NCBI GenBank assembly: GCA_016177805.1
Contig: JACOUN010000094.1
Location: forward strand, 1-48,674
DNA from: Rhodocyclales bacterium
GTDB taxonomy: Bacteria; Pseudomonadota; Gammaproteobacteria; Burkholderiales; Rhodocyclaceae
Direction: 5' to 3'
DNA: 48,674 nucleotides
The notes under the pieces were generated by a model that saw nothing but the letters and a program-made list of their open reading frames with translations, was not told the DNA's origin and made no database searches. Shown in pieces: positions 35,296 through 47,145 of this stretch; position 1 is the stretch's first letter, and every line of letters begins with the position of its first letter. The position numbers were made by a program, and so were the translations under genes.

Positions 35296-37707
35296 ATGAG
35301 CACCATGGTTTCCCCGACTCCCAGTTTGACCTTCGAGTTTCCGATCGCCGGCATGACCTGCGCCGCTTGCGCGACCCGCATCGAAAAGGTCCTGAACCGG
35401 CTGCCCGGTGTTAATGCGACCGTCAACCTCGGCACCGAGAAGGCGCGCGTGTCGATCGCCGATGCGGCGACGCAGCCCGCCGATGTTACGGCCGCGGTAC
35501 GCAAGGCGGGCTTCGAGGTGCCGGATGTATATACCGAGTTGGTGATCGGCGGGATGACCTGCGCTGCCTGCGCAACCCGCCTGGAAAAAGTGCTCAATCG
35601 TGTGCCGGGTGTCGAGGCGCAGGTCAGTTTCGCGACGGAAAGGGCGGCGCTGCGCTATCAACCCGGAGTGACGGATATCACCCGGTTGCAGGAGGTGGTG
35701 GCGCGTGCCGGCTTCGAAGCGCACGAGGGCGGTGCGACCGGGCGTGAGCAGGAGCGCCTGCGTCACGCCCAGGCGTGGGCGCACGATGTGCGCCGTTTCT
35801 TGATCGCGGTATTGCTGACGTTGCCGCTGGCGTTGCAGATGCCGGCGATGCTGGGGGCCGGACCGTTTGGCGACGCGCATCACGATATCGTGCCGCGCTG
35901 GCTGCAACTGCTGTTTGCGACGCCGGTGCAGTTCTGGATAGGTGCGCGTTTCTATCGTGGTGCGTGGTCGGCGCTGCGTGGCGGTGGGGCTAACATGGAC
36001 GTGCTGGTGGCGCTGGGAACCAGCATGGCTTGGATATTCAGCGCGGTCGTCACGGTGCTGGACCTGCATGGGCAACATGTCTATTTCGAAGCCTCGGCCA
36101 TGATCATCACCCTGATCCTGCTGGGCAAGCTGCTTGAGGCGCGGGCCAAGGCGCGCACCACGGCGGCGCTCGACGCGCTGGTGCGGCTGCAGCCCAGGAT
36201 GGCTTGGGTCGAACGCGACGGTGCGATCGTGGCGGTGCCGGTGGAGTCCTTGCATCCGGGTGACGGGTTTGTGGTGCGGCCGGGCGACGCGGTGCCGGTG
36301 GATGGCGAGGTGGTCGCGGGCGTGTCCACGCTGAACGAAGCCATGCTCACGGGCGAGAGCATGCCGGTGGGCAAGGAGGCCGGCGCCAAGGTGTTTGCCG
36401 CGACGCTCAACGGCGAAGGGGTGTTGCATTGCCGCGCAACGGGCGTAGGGGCGCACACCCTGCTGGCCGGCATCATCCGCATGGTGGAGCAGGCGCAGGG
36501 GTCGCGGGCTCCGGTGCAGCGGCTGGCCGACCGGATATCGGCGGTGTTCGTGCCGGTGGTGGTTACGATCGCGCTGGCCACGCTGCTCGGATGGTGGTGG
36601 GCGGGCGGCGACTTTACCCAGGCATTGGTGAATTCGGTCGCGGTGCTTGTCATTGCCTGCCCATGCGCGCTCGGCCTGGCCACGCCCACCGCGATCATGG
36701 TCGGCACGGGGCAGGGCGCGCGCGCCGGGATGCTGGTGAAGAATGCCGAGGCCCTGGAGCTGGCGGAGAAGATCACCGTCATGGCGGTGGACAAGACCGG
36801 CACGCTGACCGAGGGGCGCCCGGCGGTGACGGATATCGTTGCGCTTGAAGGCTGGCGTGATGTGGATCTGGTCGCGGTCGCCGCCGCCCTGGAGCAATCC
36901 AGCGCGCACCCGATTGCGGCTGCCGTCGCAGCCGAGGCCGCGCGCCTCGGCGCGGTGCTGCCTCTGTGTGAAGAAGCGCGCGCCGTGGCGGGCAAGGGGT
37001 TGAGCGGGCGCGTCGCGGGACGGGCGGTATTGCTGGGCACGCCTGATTTCCTGGTGTCGAACGGGGTGGATGTCGCGCAGAGCGTGTATGGCGCGCTTGC
37101 GGCGGAGGGCAAAACGCTGGTGGCGTTGGCGCAGGATGGGGTGCTGGCGGGGGTGATCGCGGTCGCGGACCAGGTCAGGGCCGACTCGCTTGCGGCGGTG
37201 GCGCGACTGCAGGCGCGTGGCATCAAGGTGGTGATGTTGACCGGCGATCACGCGGCCACTGCGGCCGTGATCGCGGCGCAAACCGGTGTGGATGAGTGGC
37301 ATGCGGGCGTGCTTCCGGGGGAGAAGGCCGATGCGGTGCGAGTCCTGGCGGCGACCGGAGGGCACGTGGGCATGGCGGGCGACGGGATCAACGATGCGCC
37401 GGCGTTGGCCGCTGCCGATGTTTCGTTCGCCATCGGTGTCGGCGCGGACGTGGCGGTTGAAGCGGCGGATGTCACGCTGGTCAGGAACAGCCTCAACGGG
37501 GTCGTCGACGCGATCGACCTTTCCCGTGCGACCTTGTCAAAAATCCGGCAGAATCTGTTCTTCGCATTCATGTATAACGTGTTTGGCATCCCGTTGGCGG
37601 TGTTCGGATACCTCAATCCGGTGATTGCCGGCGCGGCGATGGCAATGAGTTCGGTTTCGGTGGTCAGCAACTCGTTGTTGCTCAAGCGTTGGCGACCGGG
37701 CAAATAG
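35296..37707 (+). CDS. copA: Copper-translocating P1B-type ATPase
   Basis: An 803-residue ATPase with two N-terminal metal-binding domains (GMTCAACATRIEKVLN and GMTCAACATRLEKVLN), eight helices, the phosphatase motif TGESMPV, transport motif ACPCALGLATPT, phosphorylation site DKTGTLTEG, the HP motif (SSAHPIA) and GDGINDAPAL. The last helices contain YNVFGIPLAV and MAMSSVSVVSN, the signature of Cu+ exporters (CopA). In this setting it may also feed copper to cbb3 oxidase as a CcoI substitute, but the motifs favour CopA. copZ follows 29 bp later. Confidence 0.95.
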   Translation: MSTMVSPTPSLTFEFPIAGMTCAACATRIEKVLNRLPGVNATVNLGTEKARVSIADAATQPADVTAAVRKAGFEVPDVYTELVIGGMTCAACATRLEKVLNRVPGVEAQVSFATERAALRYQPGVTDITRLQEVVARAGFEAHEGGATGREQERLRHAQAWAHDVRRFLIAVLLTLPLALQMPAMLGAGPFGDAHHDIVPRWLQLLFATPVQFWIGARFYRGAWSALRGGGANMDVLVALGTSMAWIFSAVVTVLDLHGQHVYFEASAMIITLILLGKLLEARAKARTTAALDALVRLQPRMAWVERDGAIVAVPVESLHPGDGFVVRPGDAVPVDGEVVAGVSTLNEAMLTGESMPVGKEAGAKVFAATLNGEGVLHCRATGVGAHTLLAGIIRMVEQAQGSRAPVQRLADRISAVFVPVVVTIALATLLGWWWAGGDFTQALVNSVAVLVIACPCALGLATPTAIMVGTGQGARAGMLVKNAEALELAEKITVMAVDKTGTLTEGRPAVTDIVALEGWRDVDLVAVAAALEQSSAHPIAAAVAAEAARLGAVLPLCEEARAVAGKGLSGRVAGRAVLLGTPDFLVSNGVDVAQSVYGALAAEGKTLVALAQDGVLAGVIAVADQVRADSLAAVARLQARGIKVVMLTGDHAATAAVIAAQTGVDEWHAGVLPGEKADAVRVLAATGGHVGMAGDGINDAPALAAADVSFAIGVGADVAVEAADVTLVRNSLNGVVDAIDLSRATLSKIRQNLFFAFMYNVFGIPLAVFGYLNPVIAGAAMAMSSVSVVSNSLLLKRWRPGK

Positions 37708-37736
37708 TGAATCGCGTTGCGAGGGAGTGATCACCG

Positions 37737-37946
37737 ATGGCAGAAGTAACGATCAAGGTGGCGGGCATGAGTTGTGGTGGCTGCGTCCGCAATGTGACCG
37801 GCGTGCTCAAGGCCCTGCCGGGCGTGACCGACGCCGATGTGTCGCTCGACGACGGTACCGCGCGGGTGGTGTTCGATCCGGCGCTGGTGACGCAGGAGCA
37901 GTTGCGCCATGCCGTGACCGACGCCGGTTTCGATGCTCCGGAGTGA
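37737..37946 (+). CDS. copZ: Copper chaperone CopZ-like (HMA domain)
   Basis: A 69-residue ferredoxin-fold metal chaperone with the copper site GMSCGGC at residues ~10-16 and LPGVTDADVSLDDGTARV. It binds Cu+ and docks to the ATPase encoded just upstream. The ribosome site gagggagtga precedes ATG 37737 at good distance. It is a simple single-domain protein of the expected length. Confidence 0.93.
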   Translation: MAEVTIKVAGMSCGGCVRNVTGVLKALPGVTDADVSLDDGTARVVFDPALVTQEQLRHAVTDAGFDAPE

Positions 37947-38062
37947 GACGGACCGGCGGTGGCCTCTGGCTGCCGGCCCAGGGGACCCCGCGCCGGGATT
38001 GCGTTCGCGTGGGGTGCGGTTTGCACTTATAATCCCGCCCACGTTATACATGGGAGGGATGT

Positions 38063-38590
38063 ATGGGTTTTGAGAACGTCAGCGTCGGCAAGGACGTGCC
38101 GAACGACATCAATGTAATCATCGAGATCCCGGCGCAGGCCGATCCGATCAAGTTCGAGGTGGACAAGGACAGCGGCGCGATCTTTGTCGATCGTTTCATG
38201 GGTACCTCGATGCGCTACCCGATCAACTACGGGTATGTGCCACATACCGTCGCGGGTGATGGCGATCCGGTCGATGTGCTGGTGGTGACGCCGTTCCCGT
38301 TGCTGCCCGGCGTGGTGATACGCTGCCGCCCGGTCGGTGTGCTCAAGATGGAAGACGAGTCGGGCATGGATGCCAAGGTTGTGGCGGTGCCGGTGTCGAA
38401 GCTGACCCCGCTGTACGACAAGGTTCAGTCCATTGCCGACTTGCCTGATCTGCTGATGAAGCAGACCGTGCATTTCTTCGAGCACTACAAGGATCTGGAG
38501 CCGGGCAAATGGGTCAAGGTCATCGGTTGGGGTGACATTGCCGAAGCGCGACAGGAAATTCTCGACGGGATCAAGAACGCCGCCAAGTGA
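38063..38590 (+). CDS. ppa: Inorganic pyrophosphatase
   Basis: A 175-residue cytoplasmic family I pyrophosphatase, hydrolysing PPi to two phosphates. The signature [14 protein letters not shown] holds the metal-binding aspartates; [11 protein letters not shown] and [11 protein letters not shown] are also conserved. Length equals E. coli Ppa (176). The ATG follows gggaggg. A bidirectional hairpin terminates it against the convergent acyltransferase gene. Confidence 0.97.
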   Translation: MGFENVSVGKDVPNDINVIIEIPAQADPIKFEVDKDSGAIFVDRFMGTSMRYPINYGYVPHTVAGDGDPVDVLVVTPFPLLPGVVIRCRPVGVLKMEDESGMDAKVVAVPVSKLTPLYDKVQSIADLPDLLMKQTVHFFEHYKDLEPGKWVKVIGWGDIAEARQEILDGIKNAAK

Positions 38591-38618
38591 CCGCGTTCGC
38601 CTCGCTCGACCAATGATC

Positions 38619-38645
38619 AATGGCCCGCTGCGTGCGGGCCATTTT
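38619..38645. terminator. Bidirectional terminator between ppa and the acyltransferase gene
   Basis: Arms aatggcccgc (38619-38628) and gcgggccatt (38634-38643) with loop tgcgt. T-rich bases follow on the plus strand (ttttatt) and an outer tgatca/tgatca pair extends the symmetry. It overlaps the stop of the minus-strand gene. Confidence 0.8.
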
Positions 38646-39777
38646 ATTGATCAGGCGCCGGCTTGCGGAACGGCGAGCGCTCGTTCAGTTCATCCAGGTA
38701 CATGGAGATGGCACCCGCTTCGAGTGCCAGGTGGCGGTCGACCGAGTCACGAAAGCGTGGATCACCGATCCAGTGTGCCGAGCAGGTCGCAACCGGTTGC
38801 ATGCCACGCGCCAGCTTGTGCTCGCCCTGCGCGCCGCCTTCGAAGCGCGACAAGCCGTGTGCGATGCAGTATTCGATGGCCTGGTAGTAGCACATCTCGA
38901 AGTGCAGGAACGGCAGATGTTCGCTTGCGCCCCAGTAGCGGCCATACAGCGCCCCCTGGTCACACAGGAAAAACGCGCTCGCGACCCGTTGGTTGTTACG
39001 CTCGGCGAGCAGCAGTCGCACCGACTGCGGCGCGCGCGCTGCCAGCGTGACGAAAAATGCGAGATTGAGGTAGGGCGTAGAGCGGTGTCGCGCATAGGTG
39101 TTGGCGTAGCAGCGATGAAACCAGGCCCACTCGGCATGTGTCGCACTGCCGCCATCCAGCCAGCGGAAAGTCAGGGCATGTTCGGCGGCGCGGCGCCTTT
39201 CCTGGCGTATCTTCTTGCGCTTGTCGCGACTGAGGCGGTTGAGGAAAGCGTCGAAGTTTTCATCTCCGGCGTTGATCCAGTGAAACTGCACGCCATGCCT
39301 GAGCATGAGTCCCGCCTGCTGCAGCAGGTCACGCTCGGCGGGGGATGGAAACAGCACGTGGAATGAGGACTGGTTGTCGTGCTCGGCCAGGGTCAGGGCC
39401 TGGGTCAGCAGCGCACGGCGGGATTGCTCATTGACGGCGAGCAAGCGCTGGCCGGGTATCGGCGTGAACGGTACCGCCGCGACGCGTTTCGGGTAGTAAG
39501 CGAGGCCGTGGCGCGCGTAGGCGTCGGCCCAGGCCCAGTCGAATACGTATTCGCCGTAGGAGTGCTGTTTCTCGTACTGGGGTAGCGCGGCAAGCAGGGC
39601 ACTGCCATCACGAAGTACGAGATGACACGGGTTCCAGCCCGTACCAGGGCCAACGCAACCGGTATCTTCCAGCGTGGCGAGGAACGCATGGGTCAGGCAG
39701 GCCTGCTGGCCTGCCAGCGCATCCCATGCGTTGGCGTCGATGCCGGACAGGCGCTCGAGCTGCTGGAATTCAGACAT
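38644..39777 (-). CDS. GNAT/FemAB-like acyltransferase (DUF482 family)
   Basis: A 377-residue protein of the family often named peptidogalycan biosynthesis or GNAT acetyltransferase. Conserved segments are HAFLATLEDTGCVGPGTGW, FDWAWADAYARHGLAYYPK, DKRKKIRQERRR in the middle, and RFEGGAQGEHKLARGMQP near the end. The ATG at 39777 is preferred to a GTG two codons earlier. It is a common single-copy gene in Beta- and Alphaproteobacteria without a known substrate. Its gene stands alone and converges on ppa. Confidence 0.88.
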   Translation of the reverse strand: MSEFQQLERLSGIDANAWDALAGQQACLTHAFLATLEDTGCVGPGTGWNPCHLVLRDGSALLAALPQYEKQHSYGEYVFDWAWADAYARHGLAYYPKRVAAVPFTPIPGQRLLAVNEQSRRALLTQALTLAEHDNQSSFHVLFPSPAERDLLQQAGLMLRHGVQFHWINAGDENFDAFLNRLSRDKRKKIRQERRRAAEHALTFRWLDGGSATHAEWAWFHRCYANTYARHRSTPYLNLAFFVTLAARAPQSVRLLLAERNNQRVASAFFLCDQGALYGRYWGASEHLPFLHFEMCYYQAIEYCIAHGLSRFEGGAQGEHKLARGMQPVATCSAHWIGDPRFRDSVDRHLALEAGAISMYLDELNERSPFRKPAPDQ

Positions 39778-39990
39778 GCGCACTGCCGCGCCGGTGACTA
39801 CCGGACTGGGTGGGCGTGCCGAGGGGCGTTGCCGGTGCGATGCTGCATTGCCCCATTTTTGAGCAAGGGCCGTGACCCTTGCCCCGCACTAGGCATCGCG
39901 GCGTTGTCCAGTAGTTGTCCACAGGGTTGCGCACGCCGGTTGTGTACAGCTTCAGGCGGCGCCCGCCGCGCTGCGTGCGCGTGGCGTCGC
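39778..39990. other. Intergenic stretch
   Basis: 213 bases between two minus-strand genes. It holds a 7-base inverted repeat gcaaggg/cccttgc (39863-39882) without a T-run, and one DnaA-box-like ttgtccaca (39915-39923). I see no gene in it. Confidence 0.5.
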
Positions 39991-40389
39991 TCAGGTGATC
40001 TTGCAGTCGTTGGCAAGGGGCTTGTGCGTGCGCCCATCCAGCAATACGCTCTTCCACGGCAAGTCTATCCATACCAGTCCGTTGGCCTGGTCTTCGTAGC
40101 GTGGCAGGCCGGAGAAGGAGTGGTCGCGGTTGAGTTGATAACGTGTCCCGGTCCAGCCGATATTGATGCGATCGCTTTCCTGGCGGTTGCGTTCCACATC
40201 GACCTTGAGGCCCAGTTCGCAATGATAGGTTCCGCTGGCTAGATCGAACTGAAGCTGGCCGTCGCCGGTTTTGGGGCGTTCGACGATCGATGTGACTGCC
40301 GCGACTGGCGCTTCCGGTGCGGATGCGAGGGGGGGGGTGGAGCAGGCGCAAATGACGGGTAGCGCTGCGAACGCGATGGCACGGAGCAT
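39991..40389 (-). CDS. Small putative lipoprotein
   Basis: A 132-residue protein with a short signal peptide (MLRAIAFAALPVICAC) whose cysteines near residues 14-16 fit a lipobox, so it is probably an outer- or inner-membrane lipoprotein. The mature part has a Pro/Ala linker, then a small beta-rich domain with two cysteines (TYHCELGL, NDCKIT) that could pair. I do not recognise the domain; an MliC-like inhibitor fold is possible but not supported by a motif. It reads away from nadE. Confidence 0.7.
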   Translation of the reverse strand: MLRAIAFAALPVICACSTPPLASAPEAPVAAVTSIVERPKTGDGQLQFDLASGTYHCELGLKVDVERNRQESDRINIGWTGTRYQLNRDHSFSGLPRYEDQANGLVWIDLPWKSVLLDGRTHKPLANDCKIT

Positions 40390-40557
40390 GGATGGGAGAC
40401 CCCTGGAAAGGTTGGTGGCTGAACCCTGATCGGGGCATTCTAGCAGGGCGCCAGGCGCGGCTAGCAGGCATGTTCAAATTGTTACCAGTGTGGTTGTGCG
40501 CCTGCCCGCAGCGGCTGCGCACTGCGTGAAACCAGGGGAAAAGGTATAGTTGCGGCC

Positions 40558-42174
40558 ATGAATAAAACCTTGTCCATCGCACTGGCCCAGCTCAACTTCA
40601 CGGTCGGTGATTTAGCCGCCAATGCGGACCGTATCATCCGCGCGCTCGAGCAGGCGCGTGCCGCCGGAGCGGATCTGCTGATCACGCCGGAGCTGGCGCT
40701 GTCGGGCTATCCGCCCGAAGATCTGCTGCTGCGTCCTGATTTCCATCGCGCCTGCGCCCATCAGATTGCGCGCATCGCGGTGCATACCGAAGGTATTACC
40801 CTGGTGCTGGGGCATCCGCAGGAAAGTGGAGCGCGCCATTACAACGCGGCATCGGTGCTGCGCGACGGAGACGTCATCGCGACGTACTACAAGCAGTGTT
40901 TGCCGAACTATGAAGTGTTTGACGAAGAGCGCTATTTCGATCGCGGGGTGTCGGTCTGTGTGTTCGAGATCAATGGCGTCAAGCTGGGGCTGAACATTTG
41001 CGAGGACTTGTGGGAGGGCGGCCCGGCGCGTGCGGTCAGCGCCGAAGGGGCCGATCTGCTGATAGGGATCAACGCTTCGCCCTACAACGTGGGCAAGCAT
41101 CAGCGCCGCCTGGACGTGATGCGCCAGCGCGCGGCCGATACGGACATGCCTGCGGTGTACTGCAACATGGTGGGTGGGCAGGATGAACTGGTATTCGACG
41201 GGGCATCTTTTGCGCTGTCGGCGGATGGCGACATCGCCTATCAGGCGACGGCTTTCGCCGAGCATCTGGATGTTATCGAGTTCCGCGATGGACAGTGGGT
41301 GCCAGCCGACCTCGCGCCACCCGTGTGCGTCGAGGAAGAGGTGTACCAGGCGCTCAAGACCGGGGTGCGGGACTACCTGGGCAAGAACGGCTTCCCCGGT
41401 GCCATCATCGGCCTTTCGGGCGGCATCGATTCAGCCCTGACGCTGTGCATCGCCGCCGATGCGCTTGGGTCCGAGCGGGTGCGGGCGGTGATGATGGCTT
41501 CGCCTTATACAGCGCAGATGAGCTTCGACGATTCGCGTGAGCTGGTGGCCAACCTGGGTGTGCGTTACGACGAGATCCCGATCGACGGCGCGATGAAGGT
41601 GTTCGAGTCCCTGCTCGCGCCGCAGTTCGAAGGGCTGGCGGCGGATGCGACCGAGGAGAATCTGCAGAGCCGGATACGCGGCATGATTCTGATGGCGCTC
41701 TCCAACAAGACCGGTTCTCTGGTGCTGACCACCGGCAACAAGAGCGAGATGGCGACCGGCTATGCGACCCTGTACGGCGACATGGCGGGCGGGTTCGCGG
41801 TGCTCAAGGACTTGTACAAGACTTTTGTGTACAAGCTGGCGGCGTGGCGCAATACGGTCAGCCCGGTGATACCGGTCAACATCATCGTGCGTCCGCCCTC
41901 GGCCGAACTCAAGCCGGACCAGACCGACCAGGATTCGTTGCCGCCCTACGACACCCTCGATGCGATCATCGAGGCTTACATGGAGCGCGACGAGTCGCCG
42001 CGCGAGATCATCGCGCGCGGTTTTCTCGAAACCGACGTGCGGCGTGTGGTCGGCATGCTCAAGCGCAACGAGTACAAGCGGCGTCAGGCGCCGGTCGGGA
42101 TACGCGTGACGCGGCGCGGCTTCGGCAGGGACTGGCGCTATCCGATAACATCGCGCTACCAGGACGAATATTGA
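40558..42174 (+). CDS. nadE: Glutamine-dependent NAD+ synthase
   Basis: A 538-residue two-domain enzyme that makes NAD+ from nicotinate adenine dinucleotide. The N-terminal nitrilase-type glutaminase (TPELALSGYPPEDLLLR with the catalytic Glu, then LGLNICEDLWEG with the Cys) supplies ammonia. The C-terminal synthetase has the ATP loop GLSGGIDSALTL and TTGNKSEMATGYATLYGD. It starts 168 bp from the divergent lipoprotein gene; tatagt just before the ATG could be a -10. The PII gene follows 87 bp later, a pairing common in this group. Confidence 0.96.
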   Translation: MNKTLSIALAQLNFTVGDLAANADRIIRALEQARAAGADLLITPELALSGYPPEDLLLRPDFHRACAHQIARIAVHTEGITLVLGHPQESGARHYNAASVLRDGDVIATYYKQCLPNYEVFDEERYFDRGVSVCVFEINGVKLGLNICEDLWEGGPARAVSAEGADLLIGINASPYNVGKHQRRLDVMRQRAADTDMPAVYCNMVGGQDELVFDGASFALSADGDIAYQATAFAEHLDVIEFRDGQWVPADLAPPVCVEEEVYQALKTGVRDYLGKNGFPGAIIGLSGGIDSALTLCIAADALGSERVRAVMMASPYTAQMSFDDSRELVANLGVRYDEIPIDGAMKVFESLLAPQFEGLAADATEENLQSRIRGMILMALSNKTGSLVLTTGNKSEMATGYATLYGDMAGGFAVLKDLYKTFVYKLAAWRNTVSPVIPVNIIVRPPSAELKPDQTDQDSLPPYDTLDAIIEAYMERDESPREIIARGFLETDVRRVVGMLKRNEYKRRQAPVGIRVTRRGFGRDWRYPITSRYQDEY

Positions 42175-42600
<426 letters not shown>

Positions 42601-42634
42601 CCACGGGCGCGCGCGTCTTGGCCAGCGCATACAC

Positions 42635-43701
42635 TCAGCGGCTGGCGGCGGCCGGGCCTCTCAGCAGCACCATCAGCGCGCCCGAGCCGCCCTGGTTGGG
42701 GCCGGCCTGACAGAACGCGAGTATCTCCTCGCGCTGTGCGAGCCAGTTGCGTGACAGTTGCTTGAGGATGGACTCGCGACCCGGTGATCCAAGGCCCTTG
42801 CCGTGTATCACGCGCACGCAGCGGCGTCCGCGTTGCACACTGGCAGCGAGAAACCCGCCCAGCGCCAAGCGTGCCTCGTCGCGGTTCAGGCCATGCAGAT
42901 CCAGCTCCCCCTGCAGCACCCAGCGCCCCCGGCGCAAGTCGGTCAGCACCCGACGCGGCAGGCCGTGGCGCAGGAAAGCGGCTTCATCGCCGGCATCCAG
43001 CCTGTCCTCGAAGGACATCGGCTGCTCCATCGCGTCACGCAAGGTGGCCCGTTCGTCTTCGCTGCGTTTGATCGGCTCCGTACTTGGCGGGGTGCTTTCG
43101 ATGTGGGCGCGGTTGTGGCGGTCGATCGGCCGGGTACCCCGGTTGGCGTAGAGAAACAGTTCTTCCGGGCTGAGTCGGTCCGGGTTCGGGGGGAGCAGCG
43201 GCGGGCCGAAGGCGATATCGCCCCTTTCGTCACTGGTATCGGAGTGCGGGCGCAGGTGCGGGCGAGCGCGCAGGAGTTCGATGCGGTGAGCGTCCTTGAG
43301 CGGCGTTACATCGGACATCATCGCGCGAAACAGTTCCGGGCCCGAAGTCGCGGCAAGATTGGTGAGACCTGTCCGCGCGGGCGCCGGTTCGGATTCCCTA
43401 GGCCGGGGGCGCGGCAGTGGGGGCGGCTTGGGCCGTTCCAGTTCAGCCCGCTGGTTGTTGCGGATGGGCTTGACGTCGCGCAACGCGGCGCGCAGATCGG
43501 CGGTGCCGTCTTCGGTGGCGGGGCGTTGCGGCGGGGTTTCGCGTGCAGGCGCTCGTTGCGCATCGGTGGCCTGCTTGCGCGCCGGCGCCGAATCGGGGTC
43601 GAGCTTGCCGCGCAACGACTTGAGCGCTTCGAGTCCGCCTTTCGCCTTGGGCGTGCGCCCCATCCGGTCGGTGCCGGGGGCTGTCCGGGTGGGGCGCGCC
43701 A

Positions 43702-43702
<1 letters not shown>
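42635..43702 (-). CDS. Smr-domain protein with long disordered N-terminus
   Basis: A 355-residue protein. The last ~100 residues are an Smr domain (LDLHGLNRDEARLALGGFL, VRVIHGKGLGSPG), a nuclease-like fold related to the MutS2 tail. The first ~230 residues are Pro/Arg-rich with repeated units of the form LFRAMMSDVTPLKDAHRIEL and LRAALRDVKPIRNNQRAEL, each resembling the short helix that precedes Smr domains. The start codon overlaps the trxB stop, so translation is probably coupled. Smr proteins are thought to act on branched DNA or RNA; this one's role is not known. Confidence 0.88.
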
Positions 43703-44829
<1,127 letters not shown>

Positions 44830-44850
44830 TCAGGGCGCAGCCCTTCCCCG

Positions 44851-47145
44851 ATGTTGCCTCGTTCCACTTCCCGCCCCCGTTCCCAGCCGCTTCCGGAGAA
44901 GCTGACCTTGCTCCTGCAGGAGGCGCGCTGGCTGGTCTTGGGGGTCATGTCGCTTTATGTCGGGTTGATCCTGCTGGGCTATAGTCAGTCCGATCCGGGC
45001 TGGTCGCACGCCGCCGAGGTCGCCAAGGTAGCCAATCCGGGCGGGCGTTTCGGCGCGTGGCTGGCCGATCTGCTCTATTACCTGTTCGGTGTGTCGGCGT
45101 GGTGGTGGGTGATTTTTCTGGGCTATGGCCTGGTGTGGGGGTTTCGCCGCCTGCGCCATGAACTGCGTGCCGACAAGCGCTCGTTCTTCATCATACTTTC
45201 CGGTTTTCTGGTGCTGCTGCTGGCCAGCAGTGCCATCGAATCGCTGCGGTTCCATACCCATGGCGCGAGCGTGCCGCTGGCGCCCGGCGGGTTGATCGGG
45301 GTGGAACTGGGGCAGGTGGTGCAGCGCTATTTGGGGTTCACCGGTGGCACTCTGGTGCTGATCGCAATGCTCGCGTCCGGCTTGAGCCTGTTTTCCGGGT
45401 TGTCGTGGCTGTCGGTGGTCGAGCGTATCGGCGCGTGGGTCGAACGGATGGGGCTGGGCTGCGTCGCTGGCTGGTCGAAGTGGCAGGACCGGCGCGCGGG
45501 TCGCCGCGTCGCGGAGAAGCGCGAAGCGGTGGTTGAAACCAAACGGCGCAAGATAGAAAAATCGCCCCCGCCAACCTTGCGCATCGAGCCTGCGGTCGTC
45601 AGCGTGCCCAGGTCGGAGCGAGTCGAGAGGGAGCGGCAGCAAACGCTGTTTGCCGATCTGGGCGAAGGGGCGTTGCCGCCGCTGGCCTTGCTCGATCAGC
45701 CCAGCGCCGACATTGAGCCGCCGTCGGCCGAGGTGCTCGAATTCACGTCGCGCCTGATCGAAAACAAGCTCGCCGATTTCGGCGTGGTGGTGAAGGTCAT
45801 GGCGGCCTATCCGGGACCGGTGGTCACGCGCTACGAAATCGAGCCGGCCGTTGGCGTCAAGGGCAGCCAGGTGGTCAACCTGGCCAAGGATCTGTCGCGC
45901 GCGCTGTCGCTGGTGTCGATACGTGTGGTCGAGACGGTGCCGGGCAAGTCGTGCATGGCGCTGGAGCTGCCCAACCCGAAACGGCAGGTGGTACGGCTGT
46001 CCGAAATCCTCGGTTCCAAGGCCTACCACAGCATGCATTCACCGCTGACCGTGGCGCTGGGCAAGGATATCGGCGGTCTGCCGGTGGTGGCCGATCTGGC
46101 CAAGATGCCGCACCTGCTGGTGGCGGGTACGACCGGTTCGGGCAAGTCGGTAGGCATCAACGCGATGATATTGTCGCTGGTGTACAAGGCGGAGCCGTCG
46201 CGGGTGCGCCTCATCATGGTCGACCCGAAAATGCTGGAGCTGTCGATCTACGAGGGCATACCGCACCTGCTGGCGCCGGTCGTGACCGACATGAAGCACG
46301 CCGCCAACGCGCTCAACTGGTGCGTGATCGAGATGGACAAGCGCTACAAGCTGATGGCGGCGGTCGGGGTGCGCAATCTGGCAGGGTTCAACAAAGCCGT
46401 GAGCGATGCGGCCAAGGCGGGCGCGCCGTTGACCAACCCGTTCTCGATCACGCCCGAGAGTCCCGAACCACTCGACACTCTGCCGCATATCGTGGTCATC
46501 GTGGACGAGCTGGCGGACATGATGATGGTGGTGGGCAAGAAGGTCGAGGAACTCATCGCCCGGCTGGCGCAGAAGGCGCGCGCCGCCGGCATACACCTGA
46601 TACTTGCGACGCAGCGGCCGTCGGTGGACGTGATTACCGGGCTGATCAAGGCCAATGTGCCAACCCGCATTTCGTTCCAGGTGTCATCCAAGATCGACTC
46701 GCGCACCATCCTCGACCAGATGGGCGCCGAGGCCTTGCTGGGCATGGGGGACATGTTATACCTGGCGCCCGGCACGGGTTTGCCGGTGCGCGTGCACGGG
46801 GCCTATGTCGCGGATGAGGAAGTGCACAAGGTGGTTGAACACCTCAAGCGCCTGGGTCCGCCGGATTACGTCGAAGGCATCCTGGCGGCCGCCGAGGAGG
46901 ACATGGATGGCTCGGGCGGAGGTGTCGATGGCGGTGACGCCGAGGCCGACCCGATGTACGACCAGGCGGTCGAAGTGGTGCTCAAGACGCGGCGTCCGTC
47001 CATTTCCCTGGTGCAGCGCCATCTGCGCATCGGATACAACCGCGCGGCGCGTCTGATCGAACAAATGGAGCGGGCGGGACTGGTGTCGGCTATGGGGAGC
47101 AACGGCAACCGTGAGGTCATGGTGCCACCCAAGGAAGGGGTATGA
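44851..47145 (+). CDS. ftsK: DNA translocase FtsK
   Basis: A 764-residue division-site DNA pump that segregates chromosome ends and activates XerCD at dif. Four N-terminal helices (residues ~28-190) are followed by a short linker (~190-270) and the RecA-like motor with Walker A ([16 protein letters not shown]), Walker B ([14 protein letters not shown]), and the C-terminal gamma winged helix ([20 protein letters not shown]) that reads KOPS. The linker is much shorter than in E. coli FtsK, as in many Betaproteobacteria. Its stop overlaps the lolA start. Confidence 0.96.
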   Translation: MLPRSTSRPRSQPLPEKLTLLLQEARWLVLGVMSLYVGLILLGYSQSDPGWSHAAEVAKVANPGGRFGAWLADLLYYLFGVSAWWWVIFLGYGLVWGFRRLRHELRADKRSFFIILSGFLVLLLASSAIESLRFHTHGASVPLAPGGLIGVELGQVVQRYLGFTGGTLVLIAMLASGLSLFSGLSWLSVVERIGAWVERMGLGCVAGWSKWQDRRAGRRVAEKREAVVETKRRKIEKSPPPTLRIEPAVVSVPRSERVERERQQTLFADLGEGALPPLALLDQPSADIEPPSAEVLEFTSRLIENKLADFGVVVKVMAAYPGPVVTRYEIEPAVGVKGSQVVNLAKDLSRALSLVSIRVVETVPGKSCMALELPNPKRQVVRLSEILGSKAYHSMHSPLTVALGKDIGGLPVVADLAKMPHLLVAGTTGSGKSVGINAMILSLVYKAEPSRVRLIMVDPKMLELSIYEGIPHLLAPVVTDMKHAANALNWCVIEMDKRYKLMAAVGVRNLAGFNKAVSDAAKAGAPLTNPFSITPESPEPLDTLPHIVVIVDELADMMMVVGKKVEELIARLAQKARAAGIHLILATQRPSVDVITGLIKANVPTRISFQVSSKIDSRTILDQMGAEALLGMGDMLYLAPGTGLPVRVHGAYVADEEVHKVVEHLKRLGPPDYVEGILAAAEEDMDGSGGGVDGGDAEADPMYDQAVEVVLKTRRPSISLVQRHLRIGYNRAARLIEQMERAGLVSAMGSNGNREVMVPPKEGV

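Noticed and set aside
35296..37707. CcoI/FixI identity for the copper ATPase
   Set aside because: Two GMTCAAC domains, the MAMSSVSVVSN ending and an adjacent copZ fit a CopA exporter better.
39915..39923. DnaA-box-like ttgtccaca as a sign of a replication origin
   Set aside because: A single imperfect box without an AT-rich stretch, other boxes or dnaA/dnaN nearby.
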